NCBI RefSeq assembly: GCF_023130475.1 | Contig: NZ_JAKHEX010000007.1 | Coordinates: 1 to 64,000, forward strand | Origin: Aciditerrimonas ferrireducens | Lineage (GTDB): Bacteria; Actinomycetota; Acidimicrobiia; Acidimicrobiales; UBA8190 | Length of the DNA stretch: 64,000 nucleotides | Direction of reading: 5' to 3' | Shown here: piece by piece, positions 8,742 through 18,553 of the stretch | Position numbering within the stretch: position 1 is the first letter of the stretch | How the letters are laid out: each line of letters opens with the position of its first letter | The notes under the pieces: generated by a model | What the model saw: only the letters and a program-made list of their open reading frames with translations | Databases searched by the model: none | Told to the model about the DNA's origin: nothing | Made by a program: the position numbers and the translations under genes

Positions 8742-11700
8742 CGGGTCTCGTCCTTCTCCAGGTCGCTCGGCTCGGTCTCCTCGAGCAGGGCCACCAGCCG
8801 CCGGAAGCCGGGGAGGGACTCGGCTTCCTCCCAGGCGTCACGCCGGTCCGGAGGACAGGCCGCCGCAACCGGGCACCGGGGACACTGCCCCTGCCCGTCG
8901 CCCCGATCCGCTCCGCGTCGCTGCGGGAAGGCCCCCGAGGCCAGGGCTTCGGCCAACGCCCCGAGGACCTCCGTCGCCTCTTCCCGGGCCTCCTCGTCCC
9001 AGGCCAGGGGCAGACGCCGACCCGGGTCGTCACCGACCACGAACTGGTACGCCCCCCCGGCCACCGCTTCGCCGGTGGTCACCTCCGTCGCCGTGAGGTA
9101 AGCGCACAGCTGCACCCCGCCCGCCTTCGCCAGGGCGCCCGGACTGAGTTTCTTGAACCGGTCCGCCTGGCCTGTCTTGTAGTCCTCCACCCAGAGGCGT
9201 CCATCGGCCAGCCGGTCGATCCGGTCAGCTCGTCCGCGAAGGACCAGCTGATGGCCACCGGGCAACGGGACCGCCACCCCCCCCGGACCCCCGAGCGCCT
9301 GCTCGACGGCCACCACCCGGACCTGTGCTCGGGCGCGCCGACGGGCATCGGCCCGCACCGCCTCGACCAGCTGGTCGGCCAGGTCGCACAGGTCGAGCTC
9401 CCACAGCAGGCCCCCTGCGCCGAGCCAGCCGGCCGCCACCGAGGCTTCCCGATCGACGACGGCCCGGACGCGCTCCTCGAGCCCCGACCTCCTGCAACAC
9501 CCGGTGGGCCAACCAGCCCCGTCCTCGACCGTCGAGACCCTCGGGGCCCACCGGCGCAGCCATCGCTTCGAGGCCCAGGACCCGCTCGAGGAAGAACCGC
9601 TGCGGGCACGCACAGAAGTCCGCCAGGGCAGAGGGCGCCAAGGGCCGATGCGGCCATCCCTCGGGCAAGGCGTCGGCCGGGATCACCTCCAGCGCGGCCC
9701 GCCGACCGTGCTCGCTCCCGGGGGGAGCCAGGGGGTGCGTGGCCAGCGATCGGCCGGCCAGCCGCCAGCGAACCAGGCTTCGCTGCCGGGCATCGTTCGG
9801 GTCCAGCGCCGGGCCCGGTTCGGCGACGAGCACGGGGTGGCTGGGCACCTCGACCGCCTCGCCCGGGTCGGGCACGCCCGGGGGCTGCTCCCACCACGCC
9901 GACGGCTCCGCCGCGCCGCCAGAGGGGTCGGACCGACTGGTCGTCAAGAGGACGTCGGGGCAGCTGCGAACCACCCACGCCAGCGCCCGCCGCTGGGCGT
10001 CTCGCCGCCGCTGGGCTCGCTCCCCGAGGGAGCCCAGTATCTCCCTTGGGGCGACAGCCAGCAGCCCGTCGGGCTGCACCGGCCCGGGCACCACCCCGTC
10101 GGTGAGGCCCACCACCGCCACGGCCTCCAGGGGCAGCCCGACGGCCGCCGTCAGCGGGGCCACCAGCAGGCCCCGGCCGGCCCGGGTGGTGCTCGGAGCC
10201 GGGGCCGCCAACGCCTCGGCCAACGCCGTCCGCACCACCGCTGGCGCAGGACCCGGCTCGATCCGGTCCAGCCCGCCGAGCTCGTCGAGCACGGCGAGCA
10301 CCGACTCGCGGGCCTCGCGCTCCTCCGCTGGCCAGGTCTCGACGGCCCCCCCGTCTCCCAGGAGGCCCTGGAGGAGCTCGCGACACCAGCGGCTCCAGGC
10401 CCGCCAGCTCCCCTGGGGCTCCTCAGCCACCCAGGCCGCCAGCCAGTCGACGAACGCCCGTACGTCTCGGACGACCTGGATCGCCGCCGCCCGGTCCCCG
10501 ACCACCTCCCCGAGGGTCCGGGCGGCCGTCTCGGGTCCCCAGGGGCTGGGCCCCCCGTCCGCGTCCTCGCTTCGCCCCAGCTCCCCCTCGCCCGACGCCC
10601 ACGCGCCGTGCCGCTGGCCCCCGAGCACGCCGCCCAGGGCCTCGAGGCGCGCCTGCCAGGTCCCCGGGTTGCCCCGGCACCCGGCTGCCACCACCGCCGT
10701 CGACCACGCTGCCACCGGCACGGCGCCGCCGCGCACCGGGTCCCGGATCGGGCCGCTGCCGAGCATGCCGAGCACGTCCTCGGGCTTCCAGCCGGTCCTG
10801 TCCAGGGCCACGGCGCCCAGCAGCAGCCGCCCCGCCACCCGATCGGCCAGTCGACCCCCCCCAGGTCGGTGATGGGGAACCCCGGCCGCCGCCACGGCCC
10901 GTTCGGCTGCCCGAGCCACCAGGCCCTGGCCGGGGTGCAAGAGGGCCAGGCGCTCCAGGGGGACCCCCCGCTCCCAGGCGGAGGCCAGGAACCGCAGGGC
11001 CGCCTGGATCTCGCTGTCCACGGCCGGCAGCCGCAGTCGACGCAGCCCCTGGCCCGACCCCGGCGCTCCAGGGGCCCGACGACCCGCCGAAGCCTGCGAG
11101 GCCTGCCCGGAAGGCCTCGGCCCCCGGCCGGCACGGGGGTTCCCCCCGGCGGCCAGCTGCGCCGCCGCGTCCCGCGTCGCCCGATCCGCCGGCCCGTCCC
11201 CCGTGATGCCCACCAGCACCCGCACCGGCACGACGTCCGCCACGGCCCGCAGCACGTCCGCCCGGGCCAGGGCACCTCGGCTCGGCTCCATCACCAGCAC
11301 CGGGCCGAGGGCCTCGGCCACGACCGCTGGGGCAGCCCGCACTGCAGCGGCCAGAGCCCGGTCAGGCTGCCCCTTGGGCCCCGGCCCCAGCACCTCGTCG
11401 AGCCGGGCCAGGGCAGCCAGCACACAGCGCACCGCCGCACCGAGGCCCTTCGACCCCGCGGCCCGCTCGGCAAGGGCCCTCCGTTCGTCGGCCGGGAGCG
11501 CCTGGACCTCGCCAGCCAGCGCCGTCAGGCCTCGCAGGGTGCCTGGCCGGGGGACCGGGCCCTCGCCGAGCTCCGCCGCCGTCTGCGGATCCCCCGCCAG
11601 CACGGCCCGCAGCGCACTCGCCACCTGGAGCGGACTCGCCGCCGGGGCCGGCTCGACCCCCAGCTGTAGCGCCAGGGTCGCCAAGGCGTCCTCGACCGTG

Positions 11701-11900
11701 GTGCACTGCAGCCCGACCACGCCCCGTCCGCCTCGGGCCGTCTCTCCGAGCCAGCGACGCACGACGATCGCACCCATGGCGCTCGGGGCCAGCACCGTGA
11801 CCGGCTGGAGAGGATCGAGGGCCTGGGCTTCGGCCCGGTGCGCCTCGATCGCCTGCCAGAAGGTCGGCCCGACCGGCACCTCCCGAAGCTCCACGGCCAT
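8738..11900 (-). pseudogene. addB: AddB-like nuclease subunit, reading frame broken near 9482-9485
   Basis: Partner of the AddA-like helicase, about 1050 residues if repaired. The N-terminal and middle parts resemble AddB/RecC-type inactivated helicase domains without a Walker A. One frame runs from 11900 to the cysteine-rich SALADFCACPQRFFL and WLAHRVLQEV; another continues as LEERVRAVVDREAS through the nuclease motif GRADRID...EDYKTG and the CPRCPVAAAC cluster to the stop at 8738. Removing one base from the CCCC run at 9482-9485 joins them perfectly. The break separates the first Fe-S cysteine from the nuclease core and the last three cysteines, so an unrepaired product would be non-functional. 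A sequencing error or a real mutation are both possible. The ATG at 11900 has TACCAT 7 bases upstream. Confidence 0.8.
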
Positions 11901-11907
11901 GCCCGGC

Positions 11908-11913
11908 ATGGTA
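11908..11913 (-). promoter_or_regulatory. -10 box TACCAT, leaderless start of addB
   Basis: TACCAT ends 7 bases before the ATG at 11900 and no Shine-Dalgarno is visible, favouring this ATG over one at 11909, which overlaps the box. Confidence 0.5.
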
Positions 11914-12018
11914 GGGGCACGGTGCGCGCCGACCCCCGGCCACCCCGCAAGCCGGCCCCGCACCGGGGCGCGACGCCTGCGTCCAGGGCTCGGACCGAGG
12001 GGCCCGGGCCGAGGGGAC

Positions 12019-12969
12019 TCAGGCCACGGGATCCAGGGCCTCGACCACCGGCGCCAGGGCCTCCAGATGCCGAGGGTCGCTGGCGGGCACGATGAGAGTC
12101 AGGTCGGTGGCGCCAGCCTCGACGAAGGCCGCCAGCTGCTCGGCCAGCGCCTCGGGAGGACCGAACAGGCTCGAGCGCTCGAAGCGCTCGAAAGGCAGCC
12201 GGTAGAAGGCCTGCAACCGGGCGGCCAGGGCCTGCCGGGCGGCCGCCGGCTCCCCGACCGCTGCCCAGGCCACCAGGCCGCTGCTCACCACCCGGCCCTC
12301 GGCGCTGGCCAGCTCCTCGAGCCGGGCCCGGCGGGCGGCGAACTGGGGTGGGCTGAGGAAGATCCCGTCCCAGCGCTCCCCGAAGCGGGCGGCTCGTCGC
12401 AGGGCCGCTTCCGAGCGACCGCCCACCACGATCGGCGGCCCTGGGCGCTGCTTCGGGAGCAGTGGCAGCAGGACCCCGGCGAGGGGGAACTCCGGACCGG
12501 GGGCGTCCACCAGGCCGCCGGCCCACAGGGCACGGAGGATCGCCAGGGCCTCGTCGGCTCGCCGGCCCCGCCGCCGGGGATCGACCCCGAGGGCGTGGTA
12601 GTCGGCCGGCCACTCGCCGCCGACCCCCACGCCGAGCTCGACCCGGCCGGCCGAGAGCTGGTCCACGGACGCCACCGCCTGGGCGACCTGCAGGGGGTGC
12701 CGAAGCGGGAGGAGGAGCACGGCCGTGGCCAGCCGGACCCGCGTCGTCGCCTCGGCCATGGCAGCCAGGCAGACCAGCGGCTCGGGGGTCGGCACGTGGA
12801 AGAGCAGGTGGTCGCTGACCGCCACCCGGTCGAAGCCCAGGGCCTCGGCCCGCCGGGCCAGGCCCGGCAGGCACGTCAGGTCCATGCCGAGGGGGTCCAG
12901 GGGGTCGGGGACCAGCGATACCCCGACCCGGACCCCCCGGCCCGGGCGGCCCGCAGCGCTCTCGCTCAC
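12019..12969 (-). CDS. LLM-class (luciferase-like, F420 or flavin dependent) oxidoreductase
   Basis: A 316-residue single-domain TIM-barrel protein of the bacterial luciferase-like family. Typical family features are VAVSDHLLFH, the strand-turn LATAVLLLPLRHPLQVAQAVASVD, SAGRVELGVGVGGEW and PPIVVGGRSEAALRRAARFGERWDG-like segments. In actinobacteria such proteins most often use F420, but FMN use cannot be excluded. GTG at 12969 overlaps the thiolase stop by 4 bases (GTGA), so the two genes form one operon and are coupled. Substrate unknown; pairing with a thiolase hints at lipid or sterol breakdown. Confidence 0.85.
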   Translation of the reverse strand: MSESAAGRPGRGVRVGVSLVPDPLDPLGMDLTCLPGLARRAEALGFDRVAVSDHLLFHVPTPEPLVCLAAMAEATTRVRLATAVLLLPLRHPLQVAQAVASVDQLSAGRVELGVGVGGEWPADYHALGVDPRRRGRRADEALAILRALWAGGLVDAPGPEFPLAGVLLPLLPKQRPGPPIVVGGRSEAALRRAARFGERWDGIFLSPPQFAARRARLEELASAEGRVVSSGLVAWAAVGEPAAARQALAARLQAFYRLPFERFERSSLFGPPEALAEQLAAFVEAGATDLTLIVPASDPRHLEALAPVVEALDPVA

Positions 12970-14117
12970 CCCTCGAGCCGCTCCAGCACCGTGGCGTTCG
13001 CCATGCCGTGCCCGATGCACATGGTGGTGAGGGCCACCCGACCGCCGCTGTCCTCCAGGGCGTGGAGGGCGCTCACCAGCAGCCGGGCACCGGTCGCGCC
13101 GAGGGGATGGCCCAGGGCGATGGCCCCCCCACGCGGGTTGATCCGCTCCGCCGGCTGGTCGAAGGCCCGGAGCCAGGCCAGGGCCACCGAGGCGAAGGCC
13201 TCGTTCACCTCCACATGGTCCACTGCCGCCAGGGAAAGCCCGGCTCGGTCCAACGCCTTGCGGCTCGCATCGATCACCCCGGCCAGCTGCAACACCGGGT
13301 CCGACCCCACGGTCACCGAGGCCAGCACCCGGGCCCGCGGACGCAGGCCCCGCTCCTCGGCGAACCGGCGCGAGGCGAGGACCAGGCCCGCTGCCCCGTC
13401 GCTCATCTGACTGCTGTTCCCGGCCGTCACCCAGCCGTCCTGCTGGAACGCCGGAGGCAGTGCGGCGATGGCGGCGAGCGAGGTCCCGGGGCGGGGCCCC
13501 TCGTCGGCCTCGAGCTTGGCCACCACGCCGTCCTCCCCCGTCAAGGAGACGGGCAAAAGCTCGCGGTCGAAGGCCCCGGCTCGCTGCGCCGCCACGGCAC
13601 GCCGGTGGCTCGCGAGGGCGAACTCGTCCATCTCGACCCGGGAGATCCCGAAACGCTCGGCGACGAGCTGGGCCGAGAGCCCCTGCATGATGAGCCGGTA
13701 GGGCATCCTCGGGCTGAAGCTGACCCCGTCGGAGGTCATGGGGACCCGGCTCATGCTCTCCACGCCGGCCGCGATGACCACGTCGGCGTCCCCGCAGCGG
13801 ATCGCCTGCGCCGCGTACCGGACCGCCTGGTCGCTCGAGGCGCACATGCGGTTGACCGTCACCGCCGGCACCTCGACCGGGAAGCCCGCGAGGAGGACGG
13901 CCTGACGCCCGATGTTCCAGCCCTGCTCGCCCACCGGGGTGGCGCACCCCATGATCACGTCGTCGACCCACCCCGGTTCGATGCCGGTTCGTTGGCAGAG
14001 GCCCTGCAGCAAGAACGCCGCGAGGTCGTCGGGTCGCACCTGGGCCAGCGCGCCGCCCCGCTTGCCGATCGGGGTCCGTAGCGCGCCGACGATCACCGCC
14101 TCGTTGTCGTCGCGCAT
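12966..14117 (-). CDS. thiolase (acetyl-CoA acyltransferase)
   Basis: A 383-residue thiolase that would cleave a 3-oxoacyl-CoA or condense two acyl-CoAs. The nucleophile cysteine is Cys92 in VNRMCASS, the catalytic His337 is in GGAIALGHPLG, and the acid-base Cys367 is in CIGHG; the NEAF motif is also present. Length and N-terminus (AVIVGALRTPIGK) match FadA/PhaA-type enzymes. Sequence alone does not separate degradative from biosynthetic use. It lies upstream of and coupled to the LLM oxidoreductase. It is divergent from yihY, with a TAGGCT box 9 bases before its ATG. Confidence 0.9.
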   Translation of the reverse strand: MRDDNEAVIVGALRTPIGKRGGALAQVRPDDLAAFLLQGLCQRTGIEPGWVDDVIMGCATPVGEQGWNIGRQAVLLAGFPVEVPAVTVNRMCASSDQAVRYAAQAIRCGDADVVIAAGVESMSRVPMTSDGVSFSPRMPYRLIMQGLSAQLVAERFGISRVEMDEFALASHRRAVAAQRAGAFDRELLPVSLTGEDGVVAKLEADEGPRPGTSLAAIAALPPAFQQDGWVTAGNSSQMSDGAAGLVLASRRFAEERGLRPRARVLASVTVGSDPVLQLAGVIDASRKALDRAGLSLAAVDHVEVNEAFASVALAWLRAFDQPAERINPRGGAIALGHPLGATGARLLVSALHALEDSGGRVALTTMCIGHGMANATVLERLEG

Positions 14118-14126
14118 CGCCGCAAA

Positions 14127-14132
14127 AGCCTA
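14127..14132 (-). promoter_or_regulatory. -10 box TAGGCT for the thiolase operon
   Basis: TAGGCT lies 9 bases before the thiolase ATG at 14117. It is 12 bases from the opposing -10 box of the divergent yihY-like gene, so the two promoters must compete for space. Confidence 0.45.
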
Positions 14133-14144
14133 GCGACGGCCTGC

Positions 14145-14150
14145 TAGCGT
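14145..14150 (+). promoter_or_regulatory. -10 box TAGCGT, leaderless start of the YihY-like gene
   Basis: TAGCGT ends exactly 6 bases before the GTG at 14157; no Shine-Dalgarno is present. Confidence 0.5.
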
Positions 14151-14156
14151 CCGGCC

Positions 14157-15086
14157 GTGGACCGCCCCGGCCCGGCCGGCCTCGCCCAGCGGGTGCCCGA
14201 CCGGGCCAGGCGCGCCGGCCACGTGCTCCTCGCCACGATCCGGGCCGCTGCCCAGGACCGCATCACCCAGAACGCCGCCAGCCTGGCCTTCCATCTCTTC
14301 CTGGCGGTCTTCCCCGCAGCTTTGGCTGCCATCGGCGCGGCCCGGCTGGTCGGCTTGCCCCCGGGGGCGCTCCAACGAGCCGTCCACGACGCCCAGGTCC
14401 TCCTGCCGGCCCAGGTCGCCCAGGTCGTCGATCAGGCCCTGACCGCCCCGAGCGCCAAGAGCACCGACGGCATCGAGCTGGCCGCCGGGGTGCTCGTGGC
14501 CCTCTGGAGCGCCGTGGAGGCCATGGCTTCATTGCAGGTCGGCCTCGACGTGGCCTGCGAGGTGCGCCGCGACCGGGGTTTCGTCGGCCGTCGTCTCTGG
14601 GCCCTCCCCCTGCTCGGCGCGACCGTGGTCCTCGGTGGGGCAGCCACCGGCCTGCTGGTCCTCGGCGACCCCATCCGCCGCCTCCTGCCTGCCTCCGTGC
14701 CCCTGGCGCGTCCGGCCGCCGCCGGTCTCTTCGACCTGCTCCGCTTCGCCGGGGCCCTGGCCTGCCTGCTCCTGCTGTTCTCCACCTTCTACGCTCTCGG
14801 CCCCCACCGGGAGCGTCTGCGTTGGCGCTGGGTCACCCCGGGATCCGCCCTCGCCGCGACCTTCTGGCTCGCCGCGTCGGCTGGCTTTGCCTTCTACCTC
14901 GACCACTTCGGGCACGAGAGCCGCACCTACGGGGCCTTCGCCGGGGTCGCCATCCTGGCCCTCTGGCTCTTCCTCACCGCCACGGCGGTCCTCTTCGGGG
15001 CCGAGCTCGACACCGTCCTCGAACGCTCGGCCCCCGACCGGCGTCCCTCGCCGGCCCTCGGCCAGCCGGCTCGGACCCCGCGCTAA
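14157..15086 (+). CDS. YihY/virulence factor BrkB family membrane protein
   Basis: A 309-residue integral membrane protein of the YihY (formerly 'ribonuclease BN') family. The early amphipathic motif DRITQNAASLAFHLFLAVFP is the family hallmark, followed by about five more hydrophobic segments and the late YGAFAGVAILALWLFLTA helix with the acidic GAELD end. Biochemical function of the family is not established; older RNase naming is wrong. Starts at a GTG with a -10 box 6 bases upstream. Its stop codon overlaps the stop of the convergent lyase gene by 4 bases. Confidence 0.88.
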   Translation: MDRPGPAGLAQRVPDRARRAGHVLLATIRAAAQDRITQNAASLAFHLFLAVFPAALAAIGAARLVGLPPGALQRAVHDAQVLLPAQVAQVVDQALTAPSAKSTDGIELAAGVLVALWSAVEAMASLQVGLDVACEVRRDRGFVGRRLWALPLLGATVVLGGAATGLLVLGDPIRRLLPASVPLARPAAAGLFDLLRFAGALACLLLLFSTFYALGPHRERLRWRWVTPGSALAATFWLAASAGFAFYLDHFGHESRTYGAFAGVAILALWLFLTATAVLFGAELDTVLERSAPDRRPSPALGQPARTPR

Positions 15087-16051
15087 CCCCCGAGGGCCTG
15101 GGCAACCCTGGAGCGAAGCGGTCGGCCCAGCTGACCGCGTAGCCAGTGGTTGGTGGCCACGAGGGCCCCGAGGTCCACCCCGGTGCGGATGCCCAGGCCC
15201 TCGAGCATCCACACCAGCTCCTCGGTCGCCAGGTTGCCGGCCGCGCCCTCGGCGAAGGGACAGCCACCCAGGCCGCCGATGGCGCTGTCCACCGTCCGCA
15301 CCCCGGCCAGCAGCCCGGCCAGCACGTTCGCCAGGGCCTGCCCGTAGGTGTCGTGGCAGTGCAGGGCCAGGCGCTCCACCACCACCCCAGCCTCCCCGAG
15401 GGCCTCGACCAGGCCTCGGACCTGGCCCGGGGTGGCCACCCCAATGGTGTCCCCCAGGCTGACCTCTCGGCACCCCACCGCCAGCAGCGCCTGGACGGTC
15501 TCTACCACCGCGGCCCGGTCCACCGACCCCTCCCAGGGGTCGCCGAAGCACATCGACACGTACCCCCGCACGGCCACCCCGGCCCGGCGGGCCCCCTCAG
15601 CCACCTCGCTGGCTCGGGCCAGGGCCGTGGCCCGGTCGCAGCCGAGGTTCCGCTGCGAGAAGGTTTCGGTGGCGCTCAAGAAGACCGCCACCTCCCGGGC
15701 CCCGGCACGCAGGGCCCGCTCGAGGCCCCGGGGGTTGGGGACCAGCACCGGCAGCCGAACCCCCGCCTCGTCGGCCAGCTCGGTCAGCACCGCTTCGGCA
15801 TCGGCCAGCTGCGGGACCCGGTCCGGGCGGACGAAGCTCGTGACCTCCACGGCCGCCAGCCCAGCGGCGATCAACCGCCGGGCGAGGGCCACCTTCAGCG
15901 GGGTCGGGACCACCCCCGGCTCGTCCTGCAAGCCGTCTCGCAGCCCGACCTCGTACACCGTCACCGCCTCGGGCAGCCCCGGCAGCGGCTCGGCGAAACG
16001 GCTGGGATCCCTGGGCAGTCGGGTGGTCCCGCCAGGGTCAGCGCCGGGCAT
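15083..16051 (-). CDS. hydroxymethylglutaryl-CoA lyase family protein
   Basis: A 322-residue DRE-TIM metallolyase. The metal and base motif VGLRDGLQDE is at about residues 34-43, SATETFSQRN and SLGDTIGVATP follow, and the second metal site is LHCHDTYGQALAN. The glycine-rich loop with the active cysteine is GGLGGCPFAEGAAGN. These fit HMG-CoA lyase of leucine degradation (HMG-CoA to acetoacetate and acetyl-CoA), though close relatives with other acyl-CoA substrates exist. The ATG at 16051 has GGAGG ten bases upstream and overlaps the upstream hydrolase by 14 bases. Confidence 0.87.
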   Translation of the reverse strand: MPGADPGGTTRLPRDPSRFAEPLPGLPEAVTVYEVGLRDGLQDEPGVVPTPLKVALARRLIAAGLAAVEVTSFVRPDRVPQLADAEAVLTELADEAGVRLPVLVPNPRGLERALRAGAREVAVFLSATETFSQRNLGCDRATALARASEVAEGARRAGVAVRGYVSMCFGDPWEGSVDRAAVVETVQALLAVGCREVSLGDTIGVATPGQVRGLVEALGEAGVVVERLALHCHDTYGQALANVLAGLLAGVRTVDSAIGGLGGCPFAEGAAGNLATEELVWMLEGLGIRTGVDLGALVATNHWLRGQLGRPLRSRVAQALGG

Positions 16052-17033
16052 CCTCGGGCGCCTCCACTCGCTCCTCGGCCGTCGGGCGCTGGTCAGCAAC
16101 CTGGCGGGCGAAGTCACCGAGCGCGCCGGCCACCGCGCCGGGGTGCTGGGCGTGGACGTCGTGGTCGGCGGGCTCGAACCAGCGGACCAGCACCCCCGGG
16201 TGCGCCGCCACGACCTGGGCCACCGTCGCCCGCTTGTCCGCCGACCAGGCCGATCCTTGACCGTCGTCGGCCATCAGGAGCAAAAGCGGCACCGTGAGCA
16301 CCCGGATCCGCTCGAGCGGACGGTGGGCCCAGAGCCCTGCCAGGATCGCCATGTGCCGATCTCGCGGCAACCGGGGAGCCACGGTGCCGTCGTCCCGCAC
16401 CTCCAGGTTGTCCAGGGCGGCCTGCAGCGCCCCTTCGGGCCACCCCGGGTGGAAACGCCGCAGGGCTGCCTCCACCTCCTCGAGCCGCCGACCAGCCAGC
16501 GGCGGCGGGGCCAGGGCGGCGAAGCAGGCGTCGGCGTCGGGAAAGCGGGCCTGCAGGTCGATCACCCCACCGTCCACCCCCACCACCCCCCGGAGCAGTT
16601 CGGGGTGCTGGACGGCCAGTTCGACCACGACGTTGCCGCCCCAGGACTGGCCGGCCACGACCGGACGGTCGAAGTGGTCGGGGTCGGTCCTGGCCAGGGA
16701 CGCGAGGACCTCGGCGAGGTCCCCGGCCACCTGGTCGGTGCCGTAGCCGGTTGCGGGCTTCGCCGACCGACCGTGCCCCCGGAGGTCCACGGCGACCACC
16801 GGGTGCCCGGCAGCCACGAGGCAGGCCGCCACGGCGTCCCAGAGCCGGGCATTCGAGGCCAACCCGTGGACCAGGAGAACGCTGGGTTCGACCGGCGTCG
16901 CCGGCACGGGCCACCGATGCAGGGCCAGCTGCGTGCCGTCGGTGAGCCGGTACGGTTCGACCAGGACCGCCGGTCGCAGCCGGCTCGCTTCCGCCCAGGC
17001 CCCCTCGTCGGTCCAGCCTGCGTCGACCCCCAC
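16038..17033 (-). CDS. alpha/beta-hydrolase
   Basis: A 331-residue alpha/beta hydrolase. The oxyanion region is LLVHGLASN, followed by VDLRGHGRS, the nucleophile elbow GQSWGG, and a late His in EPADHDVHAQHP. The overall shape fits epoxide-hydrolase or esterase-like enzymes; no cap-domain feature fixes the substrate. It is the first gene of a two-gene operon with the HMG-CoA-lyase-type gene, which it overlaps by 14 bases. The GTG start has TAGGGT 6 bases upstream. Confidence 0.85.
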   Translation of the reverse strand: MGVDAGWTDEGAWAEASRLRPAVLVEPYRLTDGTQLALHRWPVPATPVEPSVLLVHGLASNARLWDAVAACLVAAGHPVVAVDLRGHGRSAKPATGYGTDQVAGDLAEVLASLARTDPDHFDRPVVAGQSWGGNVVVELAVQHPELLRGVVGVDGGVIDLQARFPDADACFAALAPPPLAGRRLEEVEAALRRFHPGWPEGALQAALDNLEVRDDGTVAPRLPRDRHMAILAGLWAHRPLERIRVLTVPLLLLMADDGQGSAWSADKRATVAQVVAAHPGVLVRWFEPADHDVHAQHPGAVAGALGDFARQVADQRPTAEERVEAPEDARR

Positions 17034-17039
17034 GGCTGC

Positions 17040-17045
17040 ACCCTA
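17040..17045 (-). promoter_or_regulatory. -10 box TAGGGT, leaderless start of the hydrolase-lyase operon
   Basis: TAGGGT ends 6 bases before the GTG at 17033 on the minus strand. Confidence 0.5.
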
Positions 17046-17101
17046 CCGGGACCCGCCCCGCGGCCTCGAGCAGCCGGACCCGAGCCGACCCTCCCGCCTG
17101 G

Positions 17102-18448
17102 TCAGGCGGTGCTGGCCAGTTGGGCTTCCAAGCGGGTCACGGCCGACTCCACCTGGGCCACGACCCGCCCCAGATCGGCCGCCGCAACCGTCCGCTCGTA
17201 GGCGCCGACCGACCGGGCGACAGCCAGACGACCAAAGGCTCGCTGGGCCAGCACGGCGTCGGCCACCAACGCCCGGCGATCGGCGGCGGCACCGGCGGGG
17301 ACCGCGAGGAGGCTGACCCGGTGGGCGAACGCCGCGAAGGCAGCCACCGCCGTCCGGTCCGCCGCCGTCACGCAGGGCAGCGGCTGGCTCGCCCCTCGGC
17401 AGGCCACCGTCTCGGTCTCGTAGGTGCCCACCGCCCGGTCCAGCTCGGCGTAGGCCTGGGCCAGCTGGCTGCCGGCCCGGCTGGCAGCCGCCTCCTGGCC
17501 AGCCGCTGCCGCCTGCTGGGCGGCAGCGACCCCGCCGCCGACCCCCAGCAGCGCGAAGACGGCGGCCACCACCACCAGCCGGGACGCCACCCCGTCCTGC
17601 CAGGCCGGGCGCGGAGGAGCGGGCACCACCCCGAGCAGCTCCGCCGGCACCCCGTCGGGAGCCCAGCGCCGGAAACGCGCCCAGGCCTCCCTCTGGCGTT
17701 CCAGCGGCCAGAGCTCCGCCCTCCGCTTGGTGCCCGGCCGGGGCCAGCAGCCACAGACGAGGCGGGTGGCGTCGTAGCCCCAGACGACCCGCACGCCGGC
17801 GTAGACCACCGCGTCGGGCCAAGGCTCGGCGAAGCCGAAGCGCCGCGTCGCCTCGCCGGGCCGGTCCCCGAGCACGCCCCTCGGCCATGCCACCGGGGCC
17901 ACGGCTGCGACCGCCGCCGCCCGGACCTGGATCCGCAAGGCGCAGGCCAAGGCGACGTGGAGTGGGCCCGGGAGCCGGCCTCGAAGGCCCAACCAGAGCC
18001 AGCCCAGCACGGCGAACGGCCACGAACCGAGCCAGAGCAACGCGCCGAGGACCAGCGCCACCAGCCCACCCGGGAACCGCAGGACCGCCCGACGATCCGC
18101 CCGCTGCTCCGCCAGGCCCAGGGCCACGTTGGTGCCCTCAGCCCGAACGGTCGGCCAGGGCGTCAACCCGAAGGCGTAGGCGCCGGCCCCGGCCCAGCAG
18201 GCCAACGCGGCCCGCCGGAGCCAGCCGGCCGACACGCTGCCCCGGCCCCGCAGCAGCGCCCAAGGCCCGTCGACCAGCACCAGCACCAGCGCGACCCCGA
18301 GGCCGAGCGCCCCGAGGGCCAGCACCGGCCAGGTCAGCACCGCGCGAACCAGGGCCGCCGACCGGGGCTGCTCGTAGGGGCCGGCGGCGACCAGGGCCAG
18401 CGGCTGTCGAACCCCTCCCTGCTGCGCCTCCCGGCCTGCGTCCGCCAC
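17102..18448 (-). CDS. multi-pass membrane protein of unknown function
   Basis: I do not recognise this 448-residue protein. It has about four hydrophobic stretches in the first half (for example VLALGALGLGVALVLVLV and GGLVALVLGALLWLGSW), a roughly 110-residue polar section rich in Trp and Arg with CGCWPRPGTKRR, one more transmembrane helix (LVVVAAVFALLGVGGGVAAA) and an Ala-rich, probably helical C-terminal domain with two cysteines. The last part resembles an extracytoplasmic coiled domain. The GTG at 18448 is chosen for its AGGAGGGA site; longer frames upstream run through a tandem repeat and look non-coding. It is divergent from the cysteine desulfurase. Confidence 0.6.
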   Translation of the reverse strand: MADAGREAQQGGVRQPLALVAAGPYEQPRSAALVRAVLTWPVLALGALGLGVALVLVLVDGPWALLRGRGSVSAGWLRRAALACWAGAGAYAFGLTPWPTVRAEGTNVALGLAEQRADRRAVLRFPGGLVALVLGALLWLGSWPFAVLGWLWLGLRGRLPGPLHVALACALRIQVRAAAVAAVAPVAWPRGVLGDRPGEATRRFGFAEPWPDAVVYAGVRVVWGYDATRLVCGCWPRPGTKRRAELWPLERQREAWARFRRWAPDGVPAELLGVVPAPPRPAWQDGVASRLVVVAAVFALLGVGGGVAAAQQAAAAGQEAAASRAGSQLAQAYAELDRAVGTYETETVACRGASQPLPCVTAADRTAVAAFAAFAHRVSLLAVPAGAAADRRALVADAVLAQRAFGRLAVARSVGAYERTVAAADLGRVVAQVESAVTRLEAQLASTA

Positions 18449-18464
18449 TCTCCCTCCTGGCACT

Positions 18465-18528
18465 GGCCCTCCTGGCCGCTGGCCCTCCTGGCCGCTGGCC
18501 CTCCTGGCCGCTGGCCCTCCTGGCCGCT
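18465..18528. repeat. four perfect 16-bp tandem repeats
   Basis: The unit GGCCCTCCTGGCCGCT occurs four times without change, filling half of the 117-bp space between two divergent genes. It is followed by a partial fifth unit (GGCTG). The block lies just upstream of the membrane-protein Shine-Dalgarno and before the cysteine desulfurase promoter. Confidence 0.95.
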
Positions 18529-18553
18529 GGCTGCCGTACCAGGGGCGGGATCC

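Noticed and set aside
18465-18528. CRISPR array
   Set aside because: The 16-bp units are contiguous with no spacers, and no cas genes are near.
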